Positions 1 to 10,135 of a stretch of DNA of 28,046 bases are shown piece by piece. This DNA is from 70-18 sp041691815 (GTDB lineage: Bacteria > Pseudomonadota > Alphaproteobacteria > Acetobacterales > Acetobacteraceae): positions 1-28,046 of the forward strand of contig JBEPTZ010000055.1 of the NCBI GenBank assembly GCA_041691815.1, in the 5' to 3' direction. The position numbers and the translations under genes are program-made. Below the pieces are notes generated by a model, which saw only the letters and a program-made list of their open reading frames with translations, was not told the origin of the DNA and made no database searches. Positions within the stretch are counted from its first letter, which is position 1; every line of letters starts with the position of its first letter.

Positions 1-33
1 CCTCTGCCCACAGGCAATACGAAGTTACGAGGT

Positions 34-75
34 CCAGGGGCTCGGCCCCTGGCGGGGCCTGGGGCAGCGCCCCAG
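34..75. repeat. GC-rich double palindrome
   Basis: Two adjacent stem-loops are visible. The first has arms ccaggggc (34-41) and gcccctgg (45-52) around a 3-nt loop. The second has arms ctggggc (59-65) and gccccag (69-75). Paired GC-rich hairpins of this style are familiar as dispersed intergenic repeats in Acetobacteraceae; that is recollection and not a search result. The element lies against the 5' end of the DUF2272 lipoprotein frame and is translated in that frame without a stop. Confidence 0.6.
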
Positions 76-77
76 CC

Positions 78-878
78 TTGCTTGCCTTGCTTGCCCTGCT
101 CGCCGGCTGCACCACGCCGCCGCGCCCGGCGCCACCCGATCCGCTGGCGCATCTGCCGCCGTTCGCCCGCGCGCCCTACCAATTGTTCAGCCGCGCCGCC
201 GCGGTAGCGATCGCTCAGGGCGAGTGGCGGCTGTGGGGCCAGCGTGTCGACGACTCCGACCCGCGCATCCCACAGCCGCCCGACCCCAATGCCGACAAGC
301 CGGAGCGCGATCCCGGCCTGTGGCAGCGGGTCGGGCTGTACTGGTTCCTCGGCCAGGATGCCGGCCGCCAGGAGGACGCCTGGACCGGCCGCCACGACGC
401 CACCGGCCAGGTATTCCTCCCCCAGGATGACGGCGATTACGCCTGGTCGGCCGCCTTCATCTCCTACGTCATGCGCATCGCCGGCGCGGGCACCCGCTTT
501 CCGGCCGCCCCCGACCATGCTGCCTACATCAACGCCGCCCGCCGCGTGTCGCTCGGCCAGGCCAGCGGCCTGGTGGTCTCCGCCGAGGCGCCCGACGCCT
601 ACGCTCCGCAGCCTGGCGACCTGATCTGCACCGGCCGCGCCGGCGCCGCCGGCATCAGCTTCGCCGCCCTGCCGGCGCCGCGCTTCCCCAGCCACTGCGC
701 CATCGTGGTCGAGGCAACACCGGGCCAACTCAGCGTCATCGGCGGCAATGTCGGCGACGCGGTCGCCCTCACCCATGTTCCCACCACGCCAGACGGCAGG
801 CTGGCCGACGCCAACGGCGTGGTCGACCAGCGCTATCCGTGGTTCGTGGCGATCCGTGTGCTCTACGACTCGCCGTGA
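78..878 (+). CDS. DUF2272 domain lipoprotein
   Basis: This is a probable outer-membrane or periplasmic lipoprotein of unknown function. A hydrophobic stretch ends in the lipobox LLAGC, with the lipidated Cys at residue 11, followed by a Pro-rich linker. Residues of about 115-255 match the DUF2272 family, which has an NlpC/P60-like flavour; the segment starting DDGDYAWSAAFIS and the later HCAIVVE strand are typical. The TTG start used here gives a signal peptide with no charged n-region. The frame is open to the left edge and reads through the palindromic repeat (in-frame RQYEVTRSRG...), so the true start may lie outside the window. The gene stands alone, and the NO operon promoter follows 24 bp after its stop. 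Family call fairly secure; start uncertain. Confidence 0.8.
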   Translation: MLALLALLAGCTTPPRPAPPDPLAHLPPFARAPYQLFSRAAAVAIAQGEWRLWGQRVDDSDPRIPQPPDPNADKPERDPGLWQRVGLYWFLGQDAGRQEDAWTGRHDATGQVFLPQDDGDYAWSAAFISYVMRIAGAGTRFPAAPDHAAYINAARRVSLGQASGLVVSAEAPDAYAPQPGDLICTGRAGAAGISFAALPAPRFPSHCAIVVEATPGQLSVIGGNVGDAVALTHVPTTPDGRLADANGVVDQRYPWFVAIRVLYDSP

Positions 879-901
879 GGCAGGACGGGTTAAAACGCGA
901 A

Positions 902-924
902 AAGATGAATTTTAAATCTTGCTT
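902..924 (+). promoter_or_regulatory. Candidate NsrR operator, distal site
   Basis: This 23-bp site has an 11-1-11 layout. The left half AAGATGAATTT matches 10 of 11 positions of the proteobacterial NsrR half-site AAGATGCATTT. The right half matches 7 of 11. It lies immediately upstream of, and overlaps, the -35 candidate of the operon that contains nsrR. Its centre is 40 bp from that of the second box. Confidence 0.5.
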
Positions 925-944
925 TTGCGGGCCTGCCCGATAAT
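917..944 (+). promoter_or_regulatory. Candidate promoter of the NO-response operon
   Basis: A -35-like TCTTGC (917-922) is followed by a 16-bp spacer and a -10-like GATAAT (939-944). The two NsrR-like boxes overlap both elements, which is the geometry expected for repression. The first gene starts at 1010, leaving a leader of roughly 60 nt. Confidence 0.45.
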
Positions 945-964
945 ATGCATTGCAGGTTCATCTT
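942..964 (+). promoter_or_regulatory. Candidate NsrR operator, proximal site
   Basis: This 23-bp site has an 11-1-11 layout. The left half AATATGCATTG matches 9 of 11 and the right half AGGTTCATCTT matches 8 of 11 positions of the NsrR consensus half-sites. It overlaps the -10 element. The operon it precedes encodes an NsrR-like repressor and a hemoglobin, so autoregulated NO-responsive control is the natural reading. Confidence 0.6.
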
Positions 965-1009
965 ATCGAACGCTGCTCGCAACCCCGCTCTCAACCAAGG
1001 CACGCCGTC

Positions 1010-1174
1010 ATGGCTCACTATGCACTGCAAGCCTTCCTCGCTCCCGGCAACGCCTTCTGCCAGTTGCTGCACATGGATGAGGAGGACGACCGCATGATGG
1101 TCCGCACGCTCATCAACATGCTGGTCTGGAACCTGGTTCTGGTGATCGGCGCCTACCTGATCTTCCGGGGATAG
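1010..1174 (+). CDS. Small single-pass membrane protein of the NO operon
   Basis: A 54-residue protein that I do not recognise. The N-terminal half is soluble, with an acidic patch (MDEEDDR, about residues 23-29). It is followed by one strongly hydrophobic helix (about residues 34-52) ending in a basic tail, FRG. The ATG at 1010 is preferred because AAGG lies 9 nt upstream. A TTG further upstream, at 950, would overlap the proximal operator and is unlikely. It is the first gene after the two NsrR-like boxes, and its stop is 7 bp before the GTG of the truncated hemoglobin, so the two are almost certainly co-transcribed. By context it is an NO- or nitrosative-stress-induced inner-membrane protein, possibly a partner of the hemoglobin or a respiratory complex; that role is inference. 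Confidence 0.65.
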   Translation: MAHYALQAFLAPGNAFCQLLHMDEEDDRMMVRTLINMLVWNLVLVIGAYLIFRG

Positions 1175-1181
1175 AATATCC

Positions 1182-1607
1182 GTGCCGCCTTTCACTGTAA
1201 TCGACGAAGACAGCATCAAGGCGATGGTCCACCGCTTCTATGAGCGGGTGCGCGCCGATGCCGATCTCGGGCCGGTGTTCAACGGCGCCATCACCGAAGC
1301 CGGCTGGCCGGTCCATCTGGCCCGCATGTGCGCCTTCTGGTCCTCGGTGATGCTCACCACCGGGCGCTACAGCGGCAACCCAGTGGCGGTGCATCGCGCG
1401 GTTTCCGGCATCGCGCCCACATTGTTCCCGCGCTGGCTGGCGCTGTTCAACGACACCGCGCAAACCCTGTTCCCGCCGCAGCTGGCCGACGCCTTCGGCG
1501 ACAAGGCCGCCCGCATCGCCGCCAGCATGCAACTGGCGATATTCCACCGCCCCGGCGATCGCCCACCCGCTGCCAGCCTCGGCCGGGTGATGACGGCGCC
1601 GGTCTGA
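1182..1607 (+). CDS. Group III truncated hemoglobin
   Basis: A 141-residue cytoplasmic heme protein of the 2-over-2 truncated globin class, group III (the Campylobacter Ctb type). Visible features are a B-helix Tyr (Y20 in HRFYERV), Trp53 in AFWSSV, the GNP motif before the F helix, the probable proximal heme ligand His71 (AVHRAV) and Trp85 (RWLALF). Proteins of this group bind O2 and NO and are linked to detoxification of NO or reactive nitrogen. The start is a GTG at 1182, with ggggat about 10 nt upstream. It lies between a small membrane protein and nsrR in one operon, which strongly supports a nitrosative-stress role. Subgroup assignment rests on motif recognition. Confidence 0.9.
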   Translation: MPPFTVIDEDSIKAMVHRFYERVRADADLGPVFNGAITEAGWPVHLARMCAFWSSVMLTTGRYSGNPVAVHRAVSGIAPTLFPRWLALFNDTAQTLFPPQLADAFGDKAARIAASMQLAIFHRPGDRPPAASLGRVMTAPV

Positions 1608-1626
1608 ACCGGCCCGGCGGACCCTC

Positions 1627-2073
1627 ATGCATCTCACCAATTTCAGCGACTACACGCTGCGCACCCTGATGTATCTCGCGGTGCGTCCGGACAGCACCTT
1701 GCCGGTGCGGATCACCGATATCGCGCAGGCCTACGCGATCTCCGAGACCCATCTGACCAAGGTGGTCAACATGCTGGCCCAGGCCGGCGACGTCGCCACG
1801 CTGCGCGGCCGCAACGGCGGCATCCGGCTGGCCCGGCTGCCGTCCGAGATCAATCTCGGCACCGTCATCCGCCGCACCGAGCCGGATATGGCGCTGGTCG
1901 AATGCCTGTCCTCGGACAACGCCTGCTGCCTCGGCCCGGCCTGCCGCCTGCGCCACACCCTGCAGCGCGCGCTGGCGGCGTTCATGGCGGTGCTGGACGA
2001 CGTCACCCTGGCCGACCTCACGGTGCCAAGCCGCGACCTGCGCCAGTTGCTCGGGCTGGCGGAAGCCAAGTAA
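1627..2073 (+). CDS. nsrR: NsrR, Rrf2-family NO-sensing repressor
   Basis: A 148-residue transcription factor. The N-terminal winged helix-turn-helix includes the segment around residues 31-56 (DIAQAYAISE and following) and the wing RGRNGGIRLA. A C-terminal cysteine cluster (Cys93, Cys100/101, Cys106) matches the three-Cys Fe-S site of NsrR (spacing C-x6/7-C-x4/5-C). The opening MHLTNFSDYTLRTLMYLA is characteristic of NsrR among Rrf2 proteins. The cluster is lost or nitrosylated on exposure to NO, relieving repression. The gene is last in the three-gene operon and likely autoregulates through the boxes at 902-964. It is 20 bp from the hemoglobin stop. An AT-rich hairpin element begins right after its stop codon. 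Confidence 0.9.
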   Translation: MHLTNFSDYTLRTLMYLAVRPDSTLPVRITDIAQAYAISETHLTKVVNMLAQAGDVATLRGRNGGIRLARLPSEINLGTVIRRTEPDMALVECLSSDNACCLGPACRLRHTLQRALAAFMAVLDDVTLADLTVPSRDLRQLLGLAEAK

Positions 2074-2074
2074 G

Positions 2075-2213
2075 GCCTTCTTTGTTTGAAAACAAAGAAG
2101 CAAAAAAACCTTTCATCCGCCTTGCGGCATTGCCTGTGTGGAGATGCCGGAGTCTCCACCGGGAACATGTTCCAAGGCGAAAAAGTTTTTTGATTCCTTT
2201 TTCCAAAAAAGAA
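2075..2213. repeat. Composite hairpin element, copy A (probable bidirectional terminator)
   Basis: The left end is a perfect hairpin, cttctttgtt (2077-2086) with aacaaagaag (2091-2100), followed by caaaaaaacc. The right end is the inverted counterpart: aaaaagttttttg, then an imperfect hairpin of ttcc and T runs with ccaaaaaagaa ending at 2213. Between them are nested inverted repeats: cgccttg (2118-2124) with caaggcg (2173-2179), and gtggaga (2138-2144) with tctccac (2153-2159), plus a 12-bp palindrome at 2162-2173. Either strand places T-runs after a hairpin. It fills the gap between convergent nsrR and the creatininase gene. Confidence 0.75.
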
Positions 2214-2221
2214 CCCCTTCC

Positions 2222-3022
2222 CTACCCTTCCTTGCTTATCCAATGGGCGATGAAGCGCGCGCCCTTCTCGCCCAGTTGCGCCACCAGCTTCGCGCCGGTG
2301 TCCGCCGAGCACAGCCGCGGGTCACCGCCCCACACGCCGTTCGGTGCCGTTTCGTCCAGTTCGATCGGCACTGCCATGTCGGCGCCCTCGAAGCGGATGG
2401 TGCCGAAGCCGGATACTTTCAGCCCCTTCACCTCCGGCGCCACCGGGGCCGCCGGCACCATGTCGTGGCGGATCCAGTCCGGGAACAAATGCATGGCGAC
2501 GCTGGTCAGCGGATCGGCGCCATGCCCGGCGGCCTTCTTCGCCACCTCGTCGCCGAGAATGCCCGGCAGCATGCCGTAGCCCACCCGCCACAGATAGAAG
2601 CTCGGAATCAGCAGCTTGCGGGCCCGGTAGATGTCCTGCGTCACCTCATGGATCGCCTGCACATTGCCGCCATGGCCGTTGATCACGATCAGCCGGGTGA
2701 AGCCATGCCGCAGCAGGCAGGCGAACATGTCGGCCAGCACCGCCCGCAACGCCGCCTGCGACAGCGAGATGCCGCCCGGCATGGTGCCGAAATAGTCGGC
2801 CCCGCCGAACGGCAGCACCGGCGCCACCAGGGTGCGGATGCCGTCGGCGGTCGCCCGCTCGGCAATCTTCACCGCAACCGCCTCGGCCGAGAGGTAATCG
2901 CCCATCGGCGCATGCGGCCCCTGGTCCTCATGGCTGCCCAGCGGCAGCAGGATCACCGGCTGCTGCCCGGCCAGTTCGCGCATCTCGCCGCCGGTCAGTT
3001 CGCCCATCCGGAACTTTGTCAT
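2222..3022 (-). CDS. Creatininase-family amidohydrolase
   Basis: A 266-residue member of the creatininase superfamily, metal-dependent amidohydrolases that include creatininase, FAPy deformylase-like enzymes and MftE. Family marks are LPLGSHEDQGPH (residues 26-37), the Asp of MGDYL (Asp42), the HGF.RLIVINGHGGN strand (NGHGGN near residue 116) and a C-terminal ALGxG-like surface. The usual EQHG metal motif reads EDQG here, so the expected His is Gln34. Close relatives with EDQGPHAPMGDY are, as I recall, common, so this is probably a subfamily feature rather than decay. The substrate is unknown. GGGGA 7 nt upstream supports the ATG at 3022. It is a monocistronic gene convergent with nsrR. Confidence 0.85.
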   Translation of the reverse strand: MTKFRMGELTGGEMRELAGQQPVILLPLGSHEDQGPHAPMGDYLSAEAVAVKIAERATADGIRTLVAPVLPFGGADYFGTMPGGISLSQAALRAVLADMFACLLRHGFTRLIVINGHGGNVQAIHEVTQDIYRARKLLIPSFYLWRVGYGMLPGILGDEVAKKAAGHGADPLTSVAMHLFPDWIRHDMVPAAPVAPEVKGLKVSGFGTIRFEGADMAVPIELDETAPNGVWGGDPRLCSADTGAKLVAQLGEKGARFIAHWISKEG

Positions 3023-3172
3023 CGCCGCATCCCCAAAACCGCCGTCACCTCGGCGCCGCCCAGCCTAGGGCGGATTGCGCCGCGCGGATATCCGGCCGGG
3101 CGCATTGCCGGCGATTCAGCGCCGCTACACGCCTGCGTTGTAAAACCTTGCACCGGCATCGTGAATAGCGTT

Positions 3173-3191
3173 AAACATACGTCAAACATAC
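3173..3191. repeat. Helically phased direct repeat AAACATAC
   Basis: AAACATAC occurs at 3173-3180 and again at 3184-3191, an 11-bp period (about one helical turn), in an AT-rich island of otherwise GC-rich DNA. The island lies between the divergent creatininase and DsbA-like genes. This spacing suits a dimeric or cooperative DNA-binding protein, but no regulator can be named. Confidence 0.35.
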
Positions 3192-3221
3192 ATCAGTTTT
3201 TCGTATCTCAGGCGTTTCACG

Positions 3222-3341
3222 ATGACCTCCATGCTGTCTCGCTTCGGTACTCTCCTGTTCCGCCGCCCCTGGGCCCAGTTCGCCCCGGGCCAGGACGATC
3301 GCACCGTATCATATGTCTATGCCATGATGATGATGACATAG
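3222..3341 (+). CDS. Possible 39-residue small ORF
   Basis: An ATG at 3222 opens a 39-codon frame ending in TAG at 3341. The product starts MTSMLSRFGTLLFRRPWAQF, is basic and mildly amphipathic, and ends with YAMMMMT. No clear Shine-Dalgarno is present (only tcaggcg about 10 nt upstream). It sits in the 390-bp gap between the creatininase and DsbA-like genes, and its 3' end overlaps the promoter candidate for the latter. It could be a small protein, a leader peptide or chance. I recognise no family. Confidence 0.25.
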   Translation: MTSMLSRFGTLLFRRPWAQFAPGQDDRTVSYVYAMMMMT

Positions 3342-3361
3342 AACTGTTATGAAATATAACA
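3333..3361 (+). promoter_or_regulatory. Promoter with overlapping palindromic operator for the DsbA-like gene
   Basis: A -35-like ATGACA (3333-3338, 5 of 6 to TTGACA), a 16-bp spacer and a -10-like TATAAC (3355-3360, 5 of 6). A perfect inverted repeat TGTTAT (3345-3350) and ATAACA (3356-3361) with a 5-bp spacer covers the -10 region, as a repressor site would. Predicted transcription starts near 3367, ahead of the GTG starts at 3413 or 3437. Confidence 0.5.
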
Positions 3362-3412
3362 TCTAACCGGCGTGGCGCTTGCACCGGGCCGCCGAACGCT
3401 CTGATACTGCGG

Positions 3413-4107
3413 GTGCAACCGGACGGTCGCTGCACGGTGAACATCCAATTCCAACCCGCCACCCGCATCACCATCGAGGTGGTGCAGGATCTGGTCTGCC
3501 CCTGGTGCCGGCTCGGCGTGCGCCGCCTGCTGCGCGCCCTCCGTCGCCGGCCGGAACTCTGTTACACCTTGATCTGGCGGCCTTTTCTGCTCAACCCGGA
3601 CATCGCCCGCGGCGGCATGCCGCGCGGTGAATACCTGGTGCGCAAGTTCGGCGGCGAGGACCGCGCCCGCCGCCTCTACGCCTCGATCACCGAAATCGGC
3701 CGCGCCGACGGCCTCGAATTCCGCTTCGACCTGATCCGCCGCACCCCCTCCTCGGTCGACGCGCATCGCCTGCTGCGCTGGGCGGCCGGTCAGGCGGCGG
3801 AGGATGTTTCGGGGCTGGTGGAGGCGCTGTACACCGCGCATTTCGCTGAGGGCCAGGATATCGGCGACCAACGGGTGCTGGCGACGGTCGCCGGCCAGCA
3901 TGGCCTGAACCCCACCGCCGCGCTCCACTTCCTGGCCAGCGACCGGGAAAGCGAGATGGTGTTCGCCGAGAACCTGCGGGCGCATCGGCTTGGCATCAAC
4001 GGCGTGCCCTGCCTGGTGATCGGCGGCCGCCACGCCATCGCCGGCGCGCAGGACCCCGAGGTGATCGACCGGCTGCTCGATGTCGCCGTGGTGGAAGCCG
4101 CCGAGGA

Positions 4108-4111
<4 letters not shown>
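3413..4111 (+). CDS. DsbA/FrnE-family thiol oxidoreductase
   Basis: A 232-residue thioredoxin-fold protein with an inserted helical domain, of the cytoplasmic DsbA-like FrnE / 2-hydroxychromene-2-carboxylate isomerase group. The active site is CPWC (Cys29, Cys32) in the strand VVQDLVCPWC. The cis-proline loop is GINGVPCLV (Pro199). There is no signal peptide, so it should act in the cytosol as a disulfide or glutathione-linked oxidoreductase or isomerase. The start is ambiguous: GTG at 3413, or GTG at 3437 (in frame, with ggacgg about 10 nt upstream), which would give a more family-like N-terminus. Its stop overlaps the stop of mfd on the other strand (shared ctag). The substrate is not predictable. 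Confidence 0.85.
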
Positions 4112-7565
<3,454 letters not shown>

Positions 7566-7569
<4 letters not shown>

Positions 7570-7853
7570 ATGCGGCCCTCGCCGGCCTCGGCGGCGGCGC
7601 GCATCTGGCGCAGCATGTCGCTGTCGGCCTCGGGGGGGATCGGCAGCCGGCCGGTGAGCCAGTCGGCGAGATCGCTGTCCGGCAACTCCATCACGTCCTC
7701 CAGCGCGTCCATCGCGGCTGCGTCCATAGCGGCAATACGCCTGGTGACGAAACCGCCGATCAGCAGGTCGCACTCATAGGTGCCGCGATGGGTGGCGCGG
7801 TAGAGCAGGCGGCGGCGGCGGGTTTGATCGCTCTGCGTTTGATTGTCTGACAT
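7566..7853 (-). CDS. sdhE: SdhE, FAD assembly factor 2 (DUF339)
   Basis: A 95-residue cytoplasmic protein that promotes covalent FAD attachment to succinate dehydrogenase subunit A. The family signature RGTYECD (the R-G-x-x-E motif that contacts the flavoprotein) is at residues 23-29, followed by the characteristic acidic helical bundle with LEDVMELPDSDLADWLTG. The length suits the family. The ATG at 7853 is only about 5 nt downstream of the predicted transcription start, so the message may be leaderless. The last 4 bp overlap the start of mfd. An sdhE-mfd arrangement divergent from recG is a common alphaproteobacterial neighbourhood. Confidence 0.93.
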
Positions 7854-7872
7854 GGGTGATGCGTCATATAGC
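7843..7872 (+). promoter_or_regulatory. Weak recG promoter candidate
   Basis: TTGTCT (7843-7848), an 18-bp spacer and TATAGC (7867-7872) on the plus strand give 4 of 6 matches in each box. It interleaves with the minus-strand sdhE promoter, sharing the TATA core at 7867-7870. If used, transcription would begin just upstream of the GTG at 7897. Confidence 0.25.
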
Positions 7873-7893
7873 GGCCACTCATCGAGGTGTCAG
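7865..7893 (-). promoter_or_regulatory. Promoter candidate for sdhE-mfd
   Basis: On the minus strand CTGACA (7893-7888, 5 of 6) is followed by a 17-bp spacer and TATATG (7870-7865, 4 of 6). The predicted start near 7858 is about 5 nt from the sdhE ATG, which would make a leaderless or near-leaderless transcript. Confidence 0.4.
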
Positions 7894-7896
7894 CCC

Positions 7897-9975
7897 GTGC
7901 AACAGGAGTCTTTGATACCGCTTTTCGCACCCCTGACCAGCCTGCGCGGCGTCGGCGAGCCGCGGGCGGCGCTGATGGCGCGCGCCTTGGGCAAGCCGGC
8001 GCGCGGGCGGACCGCCGCCGGGCCGCGGGTGATCGACCTGCTGTTCCACATGCCCGACTCGTATATCGACCGCCGCGAGCGCAGCACGCTGGCAGCGGCA
8101 CTGCCCGGCCAGGTGACGACCTTGGCGGTGCGGGTGGAGCGGATCGAGCCGCCGGCCAATGAGCGGCAGCCGATGAAGGTGGCGGTGAGCGACGCCAGTG
8201 GCTTCGGGCGGCTGGTGTTCTTCAACCGGCGGCGGTTTCATGCGGCGCGACTGGAAGCCGGGGCGGCGGTGCTGGTGTCTGGCCGGATGGGCGCCGAGCG
8301 GGAGATGCTGAACCCGGATTTCGTGGTGCCGGCGGATCGGCCGGAGCAGATTCCGCCGCTGGAGCCGGTCTGGCCGCTGACCGCCGGGCTGTTCGCCGGG
8401 CATCTGCGGCGGCCGATGGCCGAGGCGCTGGGGCTGATTCCGGAGCTGCCGGAATGGCACGACGAGGCGCTGATGCGGCGCGAGGGCTGGCCGGGGTTCG
8501 CCGAGGCGTTGCGGCTGGTGCAGGCGCCCGAGGCGCCGCCGCCACCCGAGGCGCGGCGGCGGCTGGCCTATGACGAGTTGCTGGCCGGCCAGGTGGCGCT
8601 GGCGATCGTGCGGCGGCGCAATCGGGAGCGGCCGGGGCGGGCGCTGCTCGGCGACGGCGAGTTGCGGCGAGAGGCGCTGGCGCGGTTCGGGCATGCCCTG
8701 ACCCCGGGGCAGGCGCGGGCGGTGGCCGAGATCGACGCCGATCTGGCGGCACCTCGGCGGATGATGCGGCTGCTGCAGGGCGATGTCGGGTCGGGCAAGA
8801 CGCTGGTGGCGCTGCTGGCGATGCTGCGCGCGGTGGAGGCAGGCGCCCAGGCGGCGCTGATGGCGCCGACCGAGTTGCTGGCGCGGCAGCATCTGCGCAC
8901 CCTGGAGGCGCTGAGCCCGGCGCCGGTGGCGCTGCTGACCGGCAGCGTGACTGGCAAGGCCCGGGCGGCGGTGCTGGAGGGGCTGGCGGACGGGTCGCTG
9001 AAGCTGGTGGTCGGCACTCACGCGCTGGTGCAGGAGAGCGTGGAATTCCGCGACCTGGCGCTGGCGGTGATCGACGAACAGCATCGCTTCGGGGTCGATC
9101 AGCGGCTGGCGCTGGGCGGCAAGGGGGTGGTGGCCGACGTGCTGGTGATGACCGCGACGCCGATTCCGCGAACGCTGCTGCTGACCCAGTGGGGCGAGAT
9201 GCAGACCACCGTGCTGGAGGGCAAGCCAGCCGGGCGCAAGCCGATCCGCACCACGCTGCATGGGCTGGATACGCTGGACGCGATCGTCGAGGGGGTAGCG
9301 CGCAAATTGGCCGAGGGGGCGCGGGTCTACTGGGTGTGCCCGCTGGTGGAGGAGAGCCTGGAGCTGGACGTGGCCGCCGCCGAGGAGCGGTTCGCCGCAC
9401 TGCACGGGCGGTTTGGCGCTGTGGTGGGGCTGGCGCATGGGCGGCAGGAGAGTGCGGTCCGGGAGGCGGCGCTGGCCGATTTCGCCGCCGGGCGGACCCG
9501 CATCCTGGTGGCGACCACGGTGATCGAGGTGGGCGTCGATGTGCCGGAGGCCAGCGTGATGGTGGTGGAGCATGCCGAGCGGTTCGGGCTGGCGCAGTTG
9601 CACCAGTTGCGCGGCCGGGTGGGGCGCGGCGCGGCGGAGAGCTTCTGCCTGCTGCTGCATGACCCGGCGCTGTTCGAGAGTGCCAGGCGTCGGCTGGCGA
9701 TGCTGCGCGACACCGAGGACGGGTTTCGCATCGCCGATGAGGATTTCCGGCTGCGCGGCGGCGGCGATCTACTCGGCACCAGGCAATCCGGGTTGCCGGG
9801 CTGGCGGCTGGCCGATGCCGAGCGGGATGAGGGGCTGCTGCATATGGCCGGGCGGGATGCGGCGGTGCTGCTGGAGCGCGATTCCAGGCTGAAGGGCGAG
9901 CGGGGGGCGGCGGTGCGGGTGCTGCTGAAGCTGTTCGACCAGATTGCCGCGTTCAGGACGCTGCATTCGGGGTAG
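7897..9975 (+). CDS. recG: RecG, ATP-dependent DNA helicase
   Basis: A 692-residue branch-migrating helicase that remodels stalled forks and Holliday junctions. The GTG at 7897 is chosen because the product then begins with the family-typical IPLFAPLTSLRGVG; upstream TTG/ATG options would overlap the sdhE start. Order: wedge/OB-fold domain (about 60-160, with LVFFNRRRF), Walker A GDVGSGKTL (near 297), Walker B DEQHRFG (near 392), the TATPIPRTL motif, RGRVGRG (near 573), the TRG-containing DEDFRLRGGGDLLGT, and the C-terminal helices. The length equals that of the E. coli enzyme. Codons end heavily in G (GCG, CTG, CGG), unlike the later glycosyltransferases. Start moderately certain, identity secure. 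Confidence 0.96.
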   Translation: MQQESLIPLFAPLTSLRGVGEPRAALMARALGKPARGRTAAGPRVIDLLFHMPDSYIDRRERSTLAAALPGQVTTLAVRVERIEPPANERQPMKVAVSDASGFGRLVFFNRRRFHAARLEAGAAVLVSGRMGAEREMLNPDFVVPADRPEQIPPLEPVWPLTAGLFAGHLRRPMAEALGLIPELPEWHDEALMRREGWPGFAEALRLVQAPEAPPPPEARRRLAYDELLAGQVALAIVRRRNRERPGRALLGDGELRREALARFGHALTPGQARAVAEIDADLAAPRRMMRLLQGDVGSGKTLVALLAMLRAVEAGAQAALMAPTELLARQHLRTLEALSPAPVALLTGSVTGKARAAVLEGLADGSLKLVVGTHALVQESVEFRDLALAVIDEQHRFGVDQRLALGGKGVVADVLVMTATPIPRTLLLTQWGEMQTTVLEGKPAGRKPIRTTLHGLDTLDAIVEGVARKLAEGARVYWVCPLVEESLELDVAAAEERFAALHGRFGAVVGLAHGRQESAVREAALADFAAGRTRILVATTVIEVGVDVPEASVMVVEHAERFGLAQLHQLRGRVGRGAAESFCLLLHDPALFESARRRLAMLRDTEDGFRIADEDFRLRGGGDLLGTRQSGLPGWRLADAERDEGLLHMAGRDAAVLLERDSRLKGERGAAVRVLLKLFDQIAAFRTLHSG

Positions 9976-10072
9976 CGCCGCGGAAGTCGCCCAGAACGAA
10001 ACTATCTCGATGCGGGGTGTTTTCATCTTGTGCGCCGCTTCACCGCATATTACGGTCCTGTTAACTGCGCCT

Positions 10073-10111
10073 ATGCAACCTTGCGATCGGCGCGGGGATG
10101 CGCGGTTGCAT
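10073..10111. repeat. Inverted repeat upstream of a lipoprotein gene
   Basis: Perfect 8-bp arms atgcaacc (10073-10080) and ggttgcat (10104-10111) enclose 23 bp, about 25 bp before the lipoprotein start. It could be a leader hairpin, an operator or chance. Confidence 0.3.
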
Positions 10112-10135
10112 GGACTTCGCAGGGGAGACTCGACA

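Noticed and set aside
890..1219. Minus-strand 109-codon ORF over the NO operon promoter
   Set aside because: Antisense to the operator region and the small membrane protein; no family resemblance.
7879..9660. A 593-codon frame on the minus strand opposite recG
   Set aside because: Antisense shadow of RecG; Gln/Arg/His-rich composition and no recognisable domain.
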